From contig OZ220479.1 of assembly GCA_965115885.1 (NCBI GenBank), forward strand, positions 1,178,001-1,242,000: 64,000 nucleotides of DNA, given 5' to 3'. The translations under genes and the position numbers were made by a program. The notes beneath the pieces were generated by a model. The model did no database searches, was not told where the DNA came from, and saw nothing but the letters and a program-made list of their open reading frames with translations. Shown in pieces: positions 16,588 to 25,181 of the stretch; within the stretch, counting starts at the first letter, position 1, and every line of letters starts with the position of its first letter. This stretch comes from BD2-11 sp965115885 (GTDB taxonomy: Bacteria > Gemmatimonadota > Gemmatimonadetes > Longimicrobiales > Gaopeijiaceae).

Positions 16588-16844
16588 TTCGACTCTCTCT
16601 TCTCGGTCTCGGATAAAGGCCATCGCTCTGCGACGTACGTTCCGCCGTGTCCAGTGCGACCCATGCCACCGACACTCCTTTCCGCCGCACGATCCCCGCA
16701 AGCGCCTCGCACAAAGCTCACGGATGTACGATGTGACGGCGGTCGTCGTCGTGCTCTCTGCCTGTTCCTGCCGCCCATTCGGGTAACCCTCCGGTCAGTG
16801 GTTGCACTACGATACACTAGAGTAATACACCTGTCTAGGTAGGT
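16588..16844. other. upstream region of the restriction-modification operon
   Basis: About 257 bp with no believable gene. ATACACTAGAGTAATACAC at about 16812-16830 has a repeated ATACAC motif and is AT-rich, a reasonable place for the minus-strand promoter or operator of the downstream pair. I see no separate controller (C-protein) gene. Confidence 0.35.
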
Positions 16845-17285
16845 GGTGCCAGCTTGGTGCGGCACTCGAGGCCTACCGTTCCAAAACCGCGCCGCAGTGG
16901 CGACGGCGCCGTGCGGCTCACGTCGACCAGCACGAGCGGTCGCCGGGCGACAGCAACGGCTCCATCGAGTCGCCCTCGACGGCGAGCATCCGCCCGTGCG
17001 CGGAACTCGTGGCGCACGACCGGATCGGCGAACAGCCACCGCGCCACCGCCTTTGGGCTCGTCGTCGCACATGCCCACTCCCGCCGCGGCGCGCACGTCG
17101 ATCTCGGGGACGGCCGCGTCGCCCCTGTGCACGATGCACGATGCGCGAGGCGGTCGGCGCCTTCAGGTGCGCCCCCATTTTCTCTCGGGTGCCGGAGGAG
17201 ATCGGGACTGCACCGGACGTGCTCGGCGAGTGCCTCGCGGTCGTGTTCGGCGAGGACGCGAGGCGTGCCTTGACGGCAGACGAGA
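16845..17285 (-). pseudogene. decayed partial copy of the S24 repressor gene
   Basis: On the minus strand, pieces in different frames match the intact repressor at 18772-19476: RQGTPRVLAEHDREALAEHV, then ARWLFADPVVRHEFRARA, then VDVSRTAPSPL. The first helix-turn-helix part (before RGTPRVL) and the last 50-60 residues are missing, and at least two frameshifts separate the matching blocks. The cleavage-site region and catalytic serine block (EGDSMEPLLSAGDR in the intact gene) survive only in a shifted frame. It cannot make a repressor and is best read as a duplicated and degraded fragment. Confidence 0.8.
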
Positions 17286-17535
17286 ATGGCGGGGTTGGAG
17301 GTCTGGGTCGCCGATGTCGAGAGCGAAGGCTCGGGCTGGGCGAAAGCCGAGAGTGTGATCGGGTCGGCGGCCCTCGTCGTGCTGGGCAGTCCGATGAAGG
17401 CCGCCAACCGGTCCCGGGTGATGTCGGATAAGTCAAGAACCGTCACGTCTACATCTCATAATTTATGTCTCCTCTGTGACATCTTCTTTCCCGCTCGCCA
17501 AAGGATCGATCACTGGGTTTCCAACGCAATCACAT

Positions 17536-18546
17536 CTATTCGAAGGCCTCAAATGGAATCTCGAACCCCAAGTTCAAATCTCTTGTTGCTTCAACAACAA
17601 CATGGGCAGGAATTCCTGCGTAGTGAGGAGAAAAACCATTTGTCCGATTATATTCTCCAATTATATCTCGCGTACATAAGCCAACCACATATCCATCGTC
17701 CGACATGACTGGGCCACCGCTATTCCCCGGTCTAGCAATCGCAGAATAAAGGAACAGGTTTTCACCTACCAGAGACGTAACAGCTACGTTCGTAACGACT
17801 CCCTGCTGGATGATCAAAGAGGCTTCCCTCAAACAGGGAAGCTTCGGATATCCAAGTGTGTAAATTGTGCTCGCCACAACGGGATCTTGGAACAACGCAC
17901 CATCTAATGGAACTAGTGCCGGTCCATTCACTTGGATCACTGCGATGTCCACGCGAGGATGTTTGTGGATCGCGCTTTCAATGACTTTGTAATCTTTGTC
18001 TTGAAATCTCTGTCTTTTGTCGATCTTCATGTCAGAAACGACATGCCGGCAAGTAAGAACATGAGACCGATGGACAACGAGTCCGGTTCCCGCATCTTCG
18101 CCATTATTGCCAGAAATATGCACCAAGCATGGCGCACACAAATGGTAGAGAAGTTCTGGACCGAGTACTGGCACTAGTCGAAAATCGTGTCTTCGTCCTT
18201 CCCACTCCAAGGACATGTAAAAGTAGCGCTTGTCCAATCCGGCAGGGCCGTTTCCATTTCCGGCCAATATAAGTACCCCAGCAGATGCCATTCGCTCCAA
18301 AATCTGTGTAACCCGATGAGCACTTGGTCTCTTCCTAAATATACCGGCTGAATACAGATACTCTAGGAAATCGGCCACCGTCCGCGGATGCGGGCTGCTA
18401 TTGCTAAGTACTTGTTCGGCATTGGATGAATCGACGTCGAAGAAGCTACAAGCGTGCTTTACAAGCACATACCTAGAAAAAAAACTCCATGGCGCATTCA
18501 TCGTATCCGTGCTGGCCAGCGTTATGGCCTTACCAGATGAGGTCAT
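17536..18546 (-). CDS. winged-helix plus trypsin-like serine protease
   Basis: 336 residues. Residues about 25-110 look like a winged-helix domain (RTVADFLEYLYSAGIFRKR, then HRVTQILERMASAGVL). A chymotrypsin-fold protease follows with the triad visible as VLTCRHVVSD (His), HPRVDIAVIQV (Asp) and ARPGNSGGPVMSDDGYVVGL (Ser). There is no signal peptide or PDZ domain, so unlike DegP/HtrA it is probably cytosolic. Codon use is AT-rich compared with neighbours. Cytosolic trypsin-like proteases fused to helix-turn-helix or sensor domains occur in bacterial conflict systems, and its place beside a restriction-modification pair and a SIR2 gene supports that, by inference. Its target is unknown. Confidence 0.8.
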   Translation of the reverse strand: MTSSGKAITLASTDTMNAPWSFFSRYVLVKHACSFFDVDSSNAEQVLSNSSPHPRTVADFLEYLYSAGIFRKRPSAHRVTQILERMASAGVLILAGNGNGPAGLDKRYFYMSLEWEGRRHDFRLVPVLGPELLYHLCAPCLVHISGNNGEDAGTGLVVHRSHVLTCRHVVSDMKIDKRQRFQDKDYKVIESAIHKHPRVDIAVIQVNGPALVPLDGALFQDPVVASTIYTLGYPKLPCLREASLIIQQGVVTNVAVTSLVGENLFLYSAIARPGNSGGPVMSDDGYVVGLCTRDIIGEYNRTNGFSPHYAGIPAHVVVEATRDLNLGFEIPFEAFE

Positions 18547-18767
18547 GGCACCATTCCATTTGGATCAGCGGGACGGCAGAAACACTTCGGCCGTGCCGAC
18601 GTCGGTGATGTCGAAAAACACAGTAGTTCGTGCACAAGGTAGTCCAGGTTCATGGCGAACACACGCTCTGCCGTGGCCCGACGTGTTCTTGCGAGGTGAT
18701 TTCTAGGCTCAACATACGTCAAATGCACATCAAATGCCAACGTGATTCCACTATCCCTCTCCGACAT
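18543..18767 (-). CDS. possible small protein overlapping the protease start
   Basis: A 74-residue frame whose stop overlaps the protease ATG by 4 bases (ATGA), the spacing of a coupled pair. The segment RVFAMNLDYLVHELLCF looks protein-like; the rest does not. In another frame the same DNA reads VHELLCFFDITDVGTAEVF, so this may be a frameshifted remnant rather than a gene. I do not recognise it. Confidence 0.25.
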   Translation of the reverse strand: MSERDSGITLAFDVHLTYVEPRNHLARTRRATAERVFAMNLDYLVHELLCFSTSPTSARPKCFCRPADPNGMVP

Positions 18768-18771
18768 CGCT

Positions 18772-19476
18772 CTACATCCTCCTGGATGCCCAGACGACGC
18801 GGCCGATGACGCGGATCTCGTCGACGACGCGCTCGTAGCTCTCGTACTCCGGGTTGACCGACTTGATCAGAACGCGGGGCGGATCGGAGTTCGGCACGTG
18901 CTCGACGCGCTTGGCGACGCACCCCATGCCGTCCCAGATCGCGAACACACCCGGCGGCGTCGGCGCCGTGCGGCTCACGTCGACCAGCACGCGGTCCCCG
19001 GCCGACAGCAACGGCTCCATCGAGTCGCCCTCGACGGCGAGCATCCGAAGGTCCTCCGCCCGCGCGCGGAACTCGTGGCGGACGACCGGATCGGCGAACA
19101 GCCACCGCGCCACCGCCCTGGGCTCGTCGTCCCACATGCCGATCCCCGCCGCGGCGCGCACGTCGATCTCGGGAACGGCCGTGTAACCCCTCGGCACGAC
19201 GCGCGAGGCGGCCGGCGCCTTCAAGTGCGCCCCCATTTCTCGCGGGTGCCGGAACAGGTCGGGACTGCACCCGACGTGCTCGGCGAGCGCCTCGCGGTCG
19301 TGTTCGCCGAGCACCCGGGGCGTGCCCCGATGGATGAACTGGTGCATGTACGCGCCGTTGCGGCCCATCGCGAGCGACGCCATCCGCAGGCTCGAGCGGC
19401 TCTCCTTCAGTAGCCCGACGATCCGTCGGCGCACCGGGTCCAGTTCCGAGTCGTCCCTTCTCGTGCGTCTCATCAT
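18772..19476 (-). CDS. S24-family (CI/LexA-type) repressor
   Basis: 234 residues. The N-terminal DNA-binding domain (about 1-80) has the pattern LRMASLAMGRNGAYMHQFIH then RGTPRVLGEHDREALAEHVG seen in small XRE-like repressors. The C-terminal S24 peptidase domain shows the catalytic Ser in VEGDSMEPLLSAGDRVLVDV and the Lys in CVAKRVEHVP. Such proteins self-cleave on RecA-ssDNA and so respond to DNA damage. Start ATG at 19476 (a second ATG is at 19473). It is divergent from the conjugation genes starting at 19758 across a 281-bp gap, so it probably represses them and itself. A decayed copy lies at 16845-17285. Confidence 0.88.
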   Translation of the reverse strand: MMRRTRRDDSELDPVRRRIVGLLKESRSSLRMASLAMGRNGAYMHQFIHRGTPRVLGEHDREALAEHVGCSPDLFRHPREMGAHLKAPAASRVVPRGYTAVPEIDVRAAAGIGMWDDEPRAVARWLFADPVVRHEFRARAEDLRMLAVEGDSMEPLLSAGDRVLVDVSRTAPTPPGVFAIWDGMGCVAKRVEHVPNSDPPRVLIKSVNPEYESYERVVDEIRVIGRVVWASRRM

Positions 19477-19757
19477 GTAGAGGACACTACCTACGAGACC
19501 CGGTCCGTGCAAGGCCTGCCGACCTGCACGCCCGATTCGACAGATCCTTCCCCGGACGTTCGCCCGCAACCTCGAAGGGGCCCGTACCCACTGGATTCGC
19601 GCCGTCGGGCCAAGAGTTTCCGAGGCTCCGGCACGCGACTGGCGGCGCCGGTCGGCGGACCGAATCGCGCATGTCGTTGCGATCGAACGACGTGGGAAAG
19701 AGCCCATATCCCATACACTTGCGTTATTTGCCAATACGGTGTTCGGATTCACGCACG
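19477..19757. promoter_or_regulatory. divergent control region between repressor and conjugation operon
   Basis: 281 bp separating the minus-strand repressor from the plus-strand transfer genes, hence expected to hold both promoters and the repressor operators. Just before the repressor start the minus strand reads GTAGGTAGTGTCCTCTAC, with GTAG/CTAC arms, a possible operator. I cannot place a confident -35/-10 pair. Confidence 0.4.
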
Positions 19758-20027
19758 ATGGAGAACCTGACGAACGAGTTCGAGCGGCGCGTGGAGGCGT
19801 TCCTGCGGCGGTCGCGGCTCTCGCCTTCGGAGTTCGGAGAGCGGGCGGTCGGCGACCGGAAGTTCGTGGGCGACGTGCGGCGGGGGCGTTCGCCGCGGTT
19901 GGCGACGGCGGACCGGGTGCTGGCGTTCATGGCGGAGTGGGAGCGCGCGCGCGGGCGGGAGTCGCCGTCGGGGGATCGGTCGGTCGCGTCCGGGTCGGGG
20001 ACGTTCGGGCGGAAGCACACTCTTTAA
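19758..20027 (+). CDS. small helix-turn-helix protein at the head of the conjugation operon
   Basis: 89 residues from the ATG at 19758 (MENLTNEFERRVEAFLRR). Residues 15-60 (LSPSEFGERAVGDRKFVGDV, then RRGRSPRLATADRVLAFM) look like a compact XRE/lambda-type DNA-binding domain. It is the first plus-strand gene and ends 15 bp before trbC, so it is probably co-transcribed. A role as local regulator of the transfer genes is inferred. There is no membrane segment. Confidence 0.65.
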   Translation: MENLTNEFERRVEAFLRRSRLSPSEFGERAVGDRKFVGDVRRGRSPRLATADRVLAFMAEWERARGRESPSGDRSVASGSGTFGRKHTL

Positions 20028-20042
20028 TAAGGAGTCGAGGAG

Positions 20043-20318
20043 ATGAGGGGATCGCTGTGGGCCGCGCTGGCCGTGCTGTGGGCGCTGGCGCCGAGCGCGG
20101 TGTGGGCGCAGGGCACGAGCCCGTGGGTGGAGGCGGTCAACGAGCTGCAGGCTCAGTTCACGGGTCCGATCGCTCGGGGGCTGTCGCTGGTCGCCATCGT
20201 GGTGGGCGGGCTGATGTTCGCGTTCGGGGAGGGCGGGAGCAAGCGCACGCTGGCCGGGATCGTCTTCGGGATCGGGATGGCGATGGGCGCGGTGAACTTC
20301 CTGGCGTGGCTGTTCTGA
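20043..20318 (+). CDS. trbC: T4SS major pilin subunit TrbC/VirB2
   Basis: 91 residues with a clear signal peptide (LWALAPSAVWAQ, cleavage after A-Q region near 23) and two hydrophobic segments (LSLVAIVVGGLMFAFG and LAGIVFGIGMAMGAVNFLAW) separated by a short basic loop. That is the VirB2/TrbC pilin layout. An excellent Shine-Dalgarno (AAGGAG and GAGGAG) precedes the ATG. It forms the conjugative pilus, and its stop overlaps the trbD start (TGATG). Confidence 0.92.
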   Translation: MRGSLWAALAVLWALAPSAVWAQGTSPWVEAVNELQAQFTGPIARGLSLVAIVVGGLMFAFGEGGSKRTLAGIVFGIGMAMGAVNFLAWLF

Positions 20319-20620
20319 TGCGGGGTTCGAGGCGCTGGACGGGCTACGCGGCGCTGAACCGTCCGCTGACGGTGCTGGGCGTCGAGCGGCGTCTGTTCCT
20401 CTTGGGCTCGACGCTGGCGGCTGCGGTGTGGAACGCGACGGCGTCGCTGGCGGCGGGCGGAGCGGTGTTCGCGGCCTGCCACGGCGCCGGCTGGCTGGCG
20501 GGCCGCCGGGATCCGGCGTTGCTCGCGACGCTGCGGGCGGCGATGCGCCATCCGTCGAGGTACGACCCGGGCAAATGGGTGGCCGAGCCGTGGCGTCTCC
20601 GCATCCGGGCGGACTCGTGA
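20318..20620 (+). CDS. trbD: T4SS inner-membrane protein TrbD/VirB3
   Basis: 100 residues. The start GYAALNRPLTVLGVERRLFL and two adjacent hydrophobic stretches (GSTLAAAVWNATASLAAGG and AVFAACHGAGWL), followed by RRDPALLATLRAAMRHPSRYDPG, match VirB3/TrbD. Start ATG at 20318 overlaps the trbC stop; its own stop overlaps the trbE GTG. VirB3 works with the VirB4 ATPase that follows. Confidence 0.88.
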   Translation: MRGSRRWTGYAALNRPLTVLGVERRLFLLGSTLAAAVWNATASLAAGGAVFAACHGAGWLAGRRDPALLATLRAAMRHPSRYDPGKWVAEPWRLRIRADS

Positions 20621-23070
20621 GGGTCGCCGGGGAACGCGCGGCCCACGAGGTTGCGGGCTCGCTGGCCGAGGAGCTGCCCTACTGGGGTTGGCTGGCCGAC
20701 GGTCGGGCCTGCCTGACCCGTTCGGGCGAACTGATCGCGGCGGGCCGGATCCGGGCGGCGGCGACGGACGGCCGCACGCCCGAACGGGTGGACGGCGTGC
20801 TGGGCCGCTGGCAACGACTGCTCTCGGGGCTGGGTCCCGAGACGCGCCTCCAGTTCCATCTGCTGCGCCGTCCGGTTCCGGCGACCGACGCGGAGGAGGG
20901 GAACGGCTCCGGGATCGCCGAGATTTCGGCCAGGAAGCGTCGCGCGTTCCTGGCCGGGCGCGTGCAACGCCTCGACGCCTACGCGATCTGGTCTCAGGAC
21001 CCCGGTCTTCGCGCGTCCGCTCGCGGCTCGAAGGCGGGACCGGCGGCGCGGCTCTCGCGATTGCGGAGGCGTGACGGCAAGGCGGCGACGACCCATCTCG
21101 CGTCGGAGATCGAAGCGGCGGCCGAGCGGTTCCACGCGACGGTCGAGGCGGGCCGCTCGCTGGTGGCCGAGCACACGCCGGTCGAGATGCTGGGGGCCGT
21201 CGAGGCGTCCCGCCTGCTGTGCGAGCTGATCAACCGTCCCGGCACGGCGTGGGACGGCGCGACGGGCAGCGGCATGAACTGGCGGCTCGCGCTCTCGGAG
21301 CTCGAGGCGGAGCGTTCGCACCTGCGGCTGGACGGCGAGTCGGCGATCCTGTATTCGCTGGTCTCGCCGCCGGGCCGGGCGCGCGCCAACCTGCTCGAGG
21401 ACCTGTACTGCCTGGACGCGACGCTGACGGTGTCGCTCGAGTGGCGGCCGTGGACGGTCGAGGCGGCGCGCCGACGGATCCGAAGCGCGCAACGGCACTA
21501 CTTCGCGCGTCGCTACTCGATGATGGCGCACGCGCAGGAGACGCAAGGCACGGCGGCGGCGATGGTGGATTCGGCGGCGGCGGCCGAGTCGGACCGGCTG
21601 GGCGGCGCGTTGGTCGAGCTCGAGGCCGACGGCGTGGCGTACGGCGAGGCGTCGCTGACGGTCGCGCTGCACGGCGACCTGGCCGAGATCGAGCGCCTCG
21701 ACGGCGACGTGCGCCGGATCTTCGCCGCGCACGACGCGAAGGTCGTTCGCGAGCGCTACGGCCAGCTGCCCGCATGGTTCGCCCGCCTTCCGGCCCAGCC
21801 GAGACGCCGACAGGTGCGCGGGGTGTTCGCGTCGGCGGGCCTGACGGCGTGCATGGCGCCGGTGTTCGGTCCGCCGAGGGGAACGGCATGGAGCGGCCAT
21901 CTCGGCCGCGAGTCGCTCGCGACGTTCGAGACGCGGTGGCGCACGGCGTACGGCCACGACCTGTTCGCGGGCGACGTCGGGCACACGCTGGTCTTGGGCG
22001 CGACGGGCTCGGGCAAGAGCTTCGCGCTGAACTTCCTCTTGGTCGAGGCGCTCAAGTACGACCCCCGGGTGCTGATCCTGGACTTGGGCGGCTCGTACCG
22101 CTGGCTGACGCGGTTCGTCGGAGGCCGGCATCTCGAGCTCGCGCCGGGCGGGGCGGAGGCTTCGCTCCGGCTACAGCCGTTCGGGCTGCCCGCGACGACG
22201 CGCACGTTCCAGTTCCTGACGGGCTGGGTTCTGAGACTGCTGCGGCTCGGGGGATACGAGCCCGGCGGCGCGGACACGAGCGAGGTCCGGGCGCGGATCG
22301 AGGACTTGTACGCGCTCGATCTCCGGCGGCGGACGCTGAGCGTCTTGGCGGGTTCGCTGCCGGCGGCGATGTGGCCGGCGCTCGGCCGCTGGACGGAGGG
22401 CGGCGCGTGGGGCGCGTTCTTCGACAACGCGCCGGCGGGCGCGGCGGACATCGAGTTCCGCGACTGGCAGGTGATCGACTTGGCGGGCGCGGCGGAGCAC
22501 GCCGACCTGTGCGAGGCGGCGCTGTCGTACCTGCTCGAGCGGACGCGTCTCGAGATCGAGGATCCGGCCGAGACGACGCGGCTGAAGCTGACGGTCGTGG
22601 ACGAGGCGTGGCGGTACTTGGCGGACCCTGCGGCGCTGGCCTACCTGGCGGAGGCGGCGAAGACGTGGCGGAAGCGGAACGCCGCGCTGGTGTTGGCGAC
22701 GCAATCGGCGGGGGACGTGACGGCGACGCTAGGCGCGGCGGCGCTGCTCGAGTCGATCCCGACGAAGCTGTTCCTCGCGAACCCCGAGTTGCCGGACGAG
22801 GCGGGGGCGCTGTTCCGGCTGAACGAGTCGGAGGTCGCCCGAATCCGGGCGTTGGCGCCGAAGCGCGAGCTGTACCTGCGGAGGCCGGACGAGGCGGCGG
22901 CGCTGCGTCTCGAGGTCGATCCGGAGAGCTACTGGCTGTACACGTCGTCGCCGCTGGACGCCGAGAAGCGTGCTCGAGCGGTGGCGAAGCACGGTCTCGC
23001 GGGCGCGCTCGAAGTCCTGGGTCGCTCGCGAGCCGCCATTCCCACGAAGAGGGAGGACACGACGACATGA
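20617..23070 (+). CDS. trbE: T4SS ATPase TrbE/VirB4
   Basis: 817 residues from the GTG at 20617, which overlaps the trbD stop. The N-terminal CagE/TrbE/VirB4 region is followed by a RecA-like ATPase domain: Walker A GATGSGKS at 461-468, Walker B TVVDEAW with Asp662-Glu663, and ATQSAGDV just after. It is the largest energising subunit of the transfer apparatus, required for pilus assembly and substrate transfer at the inner membrane. Full length for the family. It ends with ATGA overlapping the trbG start. Confidence 0.94.
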   Translation: MRVAGERAAHEVAGSLAEELPYWGWLADGRACLTRSGELIAAGRIRAAATDGRTPERVDGVLGRWQRLLSGLGPETRLQFHLLRRPVPATDAEEGNGSGIAEISARKRRAFLAGRVQRLDAYAIWSQDPGLRASARGSKAGPAARLSRLRRRDGKAATTHLASEIEAAAERFHATVEAGRSLVAEHTPVEMLGAVEASRLLCELINRPGTAWDGATGSGMNWRLALSELEAERSHLRLDGESAILYSLVSPPGRARANLLEDLYCLDATLTVSLEWRPWTVEAARRRIRSAQRHYFARRYSMMAHAQETQGTAAAMVDSAAAAESDRLGGALVELEADGVAYGEASLTVALHGDLAEIERLDGDVRRIFAAHDAKVVRERYGQLPAWFARLPAQPRRRQVRGVFASAGLTACMAPVFGPPRGTAWSGHLGRESLATFETRWRTAYGHDLFAGDVGHTLVLGATGSGKSFALNFLLVEALKYDPRVLILDLGGSYRWLTRFVGGRHLELAPGGAEASLRLQPFGLPATTRTFQFLTGWVLRLLRLGGYEPGGADTSEVRARIEDLYALDLRRRTLSVLAGSLPAAMWPALGRWTEGGAWGAFFDNAPAGAADIEFRDWQVIDLAGAAEHADLCEAALSYLLERTRLEIEDPAETTRLKLTVVDEAWRYLADPAALAYLAEAAKTWRKRNAALVLATQSAGDVTATLGAAALLESIPTKLFLANPELPDEAGALFRLNESEVARIRALAPKRELYLRRPDEAAALRLEVDPESYWLYTSSPLDAEKRARAVAKHGLAGALEVLGRSRAAIPTKREDTTT

Positions 23071-23906
23071 GCACACGAACGACGACCATCCTGCCGAGGC
23101 TGCTGCTGTTTCCGCTGATCCTGCTTCCATCCGCGGTTCCCGTCGGTGCCCAGCGACCGGATGGAGACGCCGCCCTACTCCGGGTGCCGGCGGCCGAAGA
23201 CGGCGGGGAGCGGATTCCGCAGCTTCGCGCGCGCGTACGCCACACGACGGTGATCGTGCTGCCGACCGGGGAGCGGATCCTCGACTTCGTGACCGGCGAC
23301 TCGGAGTACTGGCGCCTGACGGGCGCGGCCAACGTCGCGTACCTGAAGCCCCTGGCCGAGGACGTGGCGACGAACGTGGCGCTCGTCTGCGAGTCTGGCC
23401 GCATCTACACGTTCCTGGTCTCGGAACGCGGCGACAAGCCACCCCACTTGGTCGTCCGCGTCGAGGCGGGCGCGGAAGCGGCGGCGACGGGCGGGGACGC
23501 GCCCGCGTTCGTCGCACGGAGCGAGGTCGCGGCCTACCGCGAGATGGCCGAGACGGCGACCGGGGCCGCGCGCCGCGCACGCGCGGAGGCGGAAGCCGAG
23601 ATCGAGGCGTTCCGCGCGGCGTATCCCGGTCGGCTGGCGTTCGAGTACCGGCTCGACGGCGACGCGTCGAAGCGGCCGTTCCTGGTCGAGGCGATGTGGC
23701 ACGACGGGCGGTTCACCTACATCCGGTCGCGCGCGCAGGAGTCGCCGGCGCTGTACGAGCTGAAGGACGGCGAGCCGAGCCTGGTCGCGTTCGACCTCGA
23801 CGAGGACGGGCTCTACACGGTGCGCCACGTGCTGGGCGACGGGTGGCTGCGGATCGGCGACGAGCGGGCGCGCTGGCGGTTCGAGCCCCGGGAGGGGTCG
23901 AGATGA
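23067..23906 (+). CDS. trbG: T4SS outer-membrane complex protein TrbG/VirB9
   Basis: 279 residues with a signal peptide (LLLFPLILLPSAVPVGAQ). The VirB9/CagX fold is seen in the N-terminal block (TTVIVLPTGERILDFVTGDS, then YWRLTGAANVAYLKPL) and the C-terminal beta domain (PFLVEAMWHDGRFTYIRSRA, YELKDGEPSLV). It forms the outer part of the T4SS core complex with VirB10. Start ATG at 23067 overlaps trbE, and its stop overlaps trbI. No VirB7 lipoprotein was found near it. Confidence 0.88.
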   Translation: MSTRTTTILPRLLLFPLILLPSAVPVGAQRPDGDAALLRVPAAEDGGERIPQLRARVRHTTVIVLPTGERILDFVTGDSEYWRLTGAANVAYLKPLAEDVATNVALVCESGRIYTFLVSERGDKPPHLVVRVEAGAEAAATGGDAPAFVARSEVAAYREMAETATGAARRARAEAEAEIEAFRAAYPGRLAFEYRLDGDASKRPFLVEAMWHDGRFTYIRSRAQESPALYELKDGEPSLVAFDLDEDGLYTVRHVLGDGWLRIGDERARWRFEPREGSR

Positions 23907-25162
23907 GCCGCTGGAGGCAACTGGTCAAGCCCCCGAAGGGCGCGCTTCCGCCGGGCGTCGTCACGAAGGCGGGGATCGCGCTGATCGCCGTGCTGGTCGC
24001 GGGACTGCTGTTCTCCTCGTCGCTGACGGGTCCCGACGGGACGGAAGAGGGCTCCCAAGCGGCGGGGCCGCGCGCGGTGGACGACCGGGCGGGTCGTTCG
24101 TTCGAGGGACGCCTGCGGCAGGAGGCGGAGCGCGAGACGCTGCGGGCCGAAGCCGAGTCCCGCGACGAGCCTGCGGACCGGCGGATTGCGGGCGTGACGG
24201 AGGTGGCCGCGGTCGAGCCGGAAGGCGGCGCGGGCGGTCGAGCGGTCGGCGTGGGCCGGGCGGAGGCGGAACTCCGCGAGGCGCTCCGGCTCGAGGAGGT
24301 CGAGCGCAGGACCCGTTCGCTGCGCTCGCCTCCGGTCGCCGAGTCGCACCGCGACCGTGGGGGATCCCAAGGCGCCGACCGGGCGCCGGGCGGCAGTGTC
24401 CGGGAAGGGGAGGAGGAACTCGCGGACGCCGCCTTCGAGGAGACGCTCGCCTCGTTCGAGCGGTCGCTCGCGGCGCTCGACGGCGAGATCGCGGCCGGAC
24501 TGGCGAGCGGAGGGGTCCCCCCAACCACTGCCGGGCCGACGTCGCCGCGCACCCCGGCTTCCTCGACGCGTGTCGCGGCGGAGCCGGGTCGCGTGGTCCG
24601 ACCGAACGATCCGCCGGGCTGGGAGCGGATCCGCGAGGGCTCGTTCCTCGAGGCGGTGCTGTTGACGCAGCTCTCGGGCGAGTTCCCCGGCCCGGCGCTC
24701 GCCATGGTGTCCGTGCCGTTCCATTCGGCCGACCGCCAGCGCGTGCTGATTCCGCGCGGCGCGCGCGTCGTCGGGACCGCCGAAGCCGTCCGTCACCGCG
24801 ACCAGGGCCGACTCGCCGTGGCGTTCCACCGGCTGCTGTATCCCGACGGCAGCTGGATCGACCTCGAGTTCTCAGATCTCGACCAGACGGGAGCCGCGGC
24901 GCTCCGCGACCAGGTCGACCGCCACTACTTCTCGACGTTCCTAGCCGCCGGCGCCGTCGGCGCGATCAGCGGACTCGCGCTTGCCGGAGCGCCGCCGTAC
25001 GGCGTGCGGGCGGGCGTCGGCCAGGGGCTCGGCCAGAGCGCCGCGTCGACGCTCGACCGGTTCCTCAACCGGCTTCCCACGGTGACGATCCGCGCCGGCC
25101 ACCGGCTCCGCATCTGGTTCACTGCGGACGTTCCGGTCCCGTCCCCCGCTGCGCGCCGATAG
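23903..25162 (+). CDS. trbI: T4SS core complex protein TrbI/VirB10
   Basis: 419 residues. A single transmembrane segment near 24-40 (GIALIAVLVAGLLFSSSL) is followed by a long charged periplasmic region (about 45-240) rich in Glu, Arg and Ala. The TrbI/VirB10 domain has the conserved run VPFHSADRQRVLIPRGARVV and ends with an amphipathic antenna-like segment (FSTFLAAGAVGAISGLALAG). VirB10 spans both membranes and gates the channel. Start ATG at 23903 overlaps the trbG stop. Confidence 0.92.
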   Translation: MSRWRQLVKPPKGALPPGVVTKAGIALIAVLVAGLLFSSSLTGPDGTEEGSQAAGPRAVDDRAGRSFEGRLRQEAERETLRAEAESRDEPADRRIAGVTEVAAVEPEGGAGGRAVGVGRAEAELREALRLEEVERRTRSLRSPPVAESHRDRGGSQGADRAPGGSVREGEEELADAAFEETLASFERSLAALDGEIAAGLASGGVPPTTAGPTSPRTPASSTRVAAEPGRVVRPNDPPGWERIREGSFLEAVLLTQLSGEFPGPALAMVSVPFHSADRQRVLIPRGARVVGTAEAVRHRDQGRLAVAFHRLLYPDGSWIDLEFSDLDQTGAAALRDQVDRHYFSTFLAAGAVGAISGLALAGAPPYGVRAGVGQGLGQSAASTLDRFLNRLPTVTIRAGHRLRIWFTADVPVPSPAARR

Positions 25163-25181
25163 CGCGAAAAGGACTTCGCCC

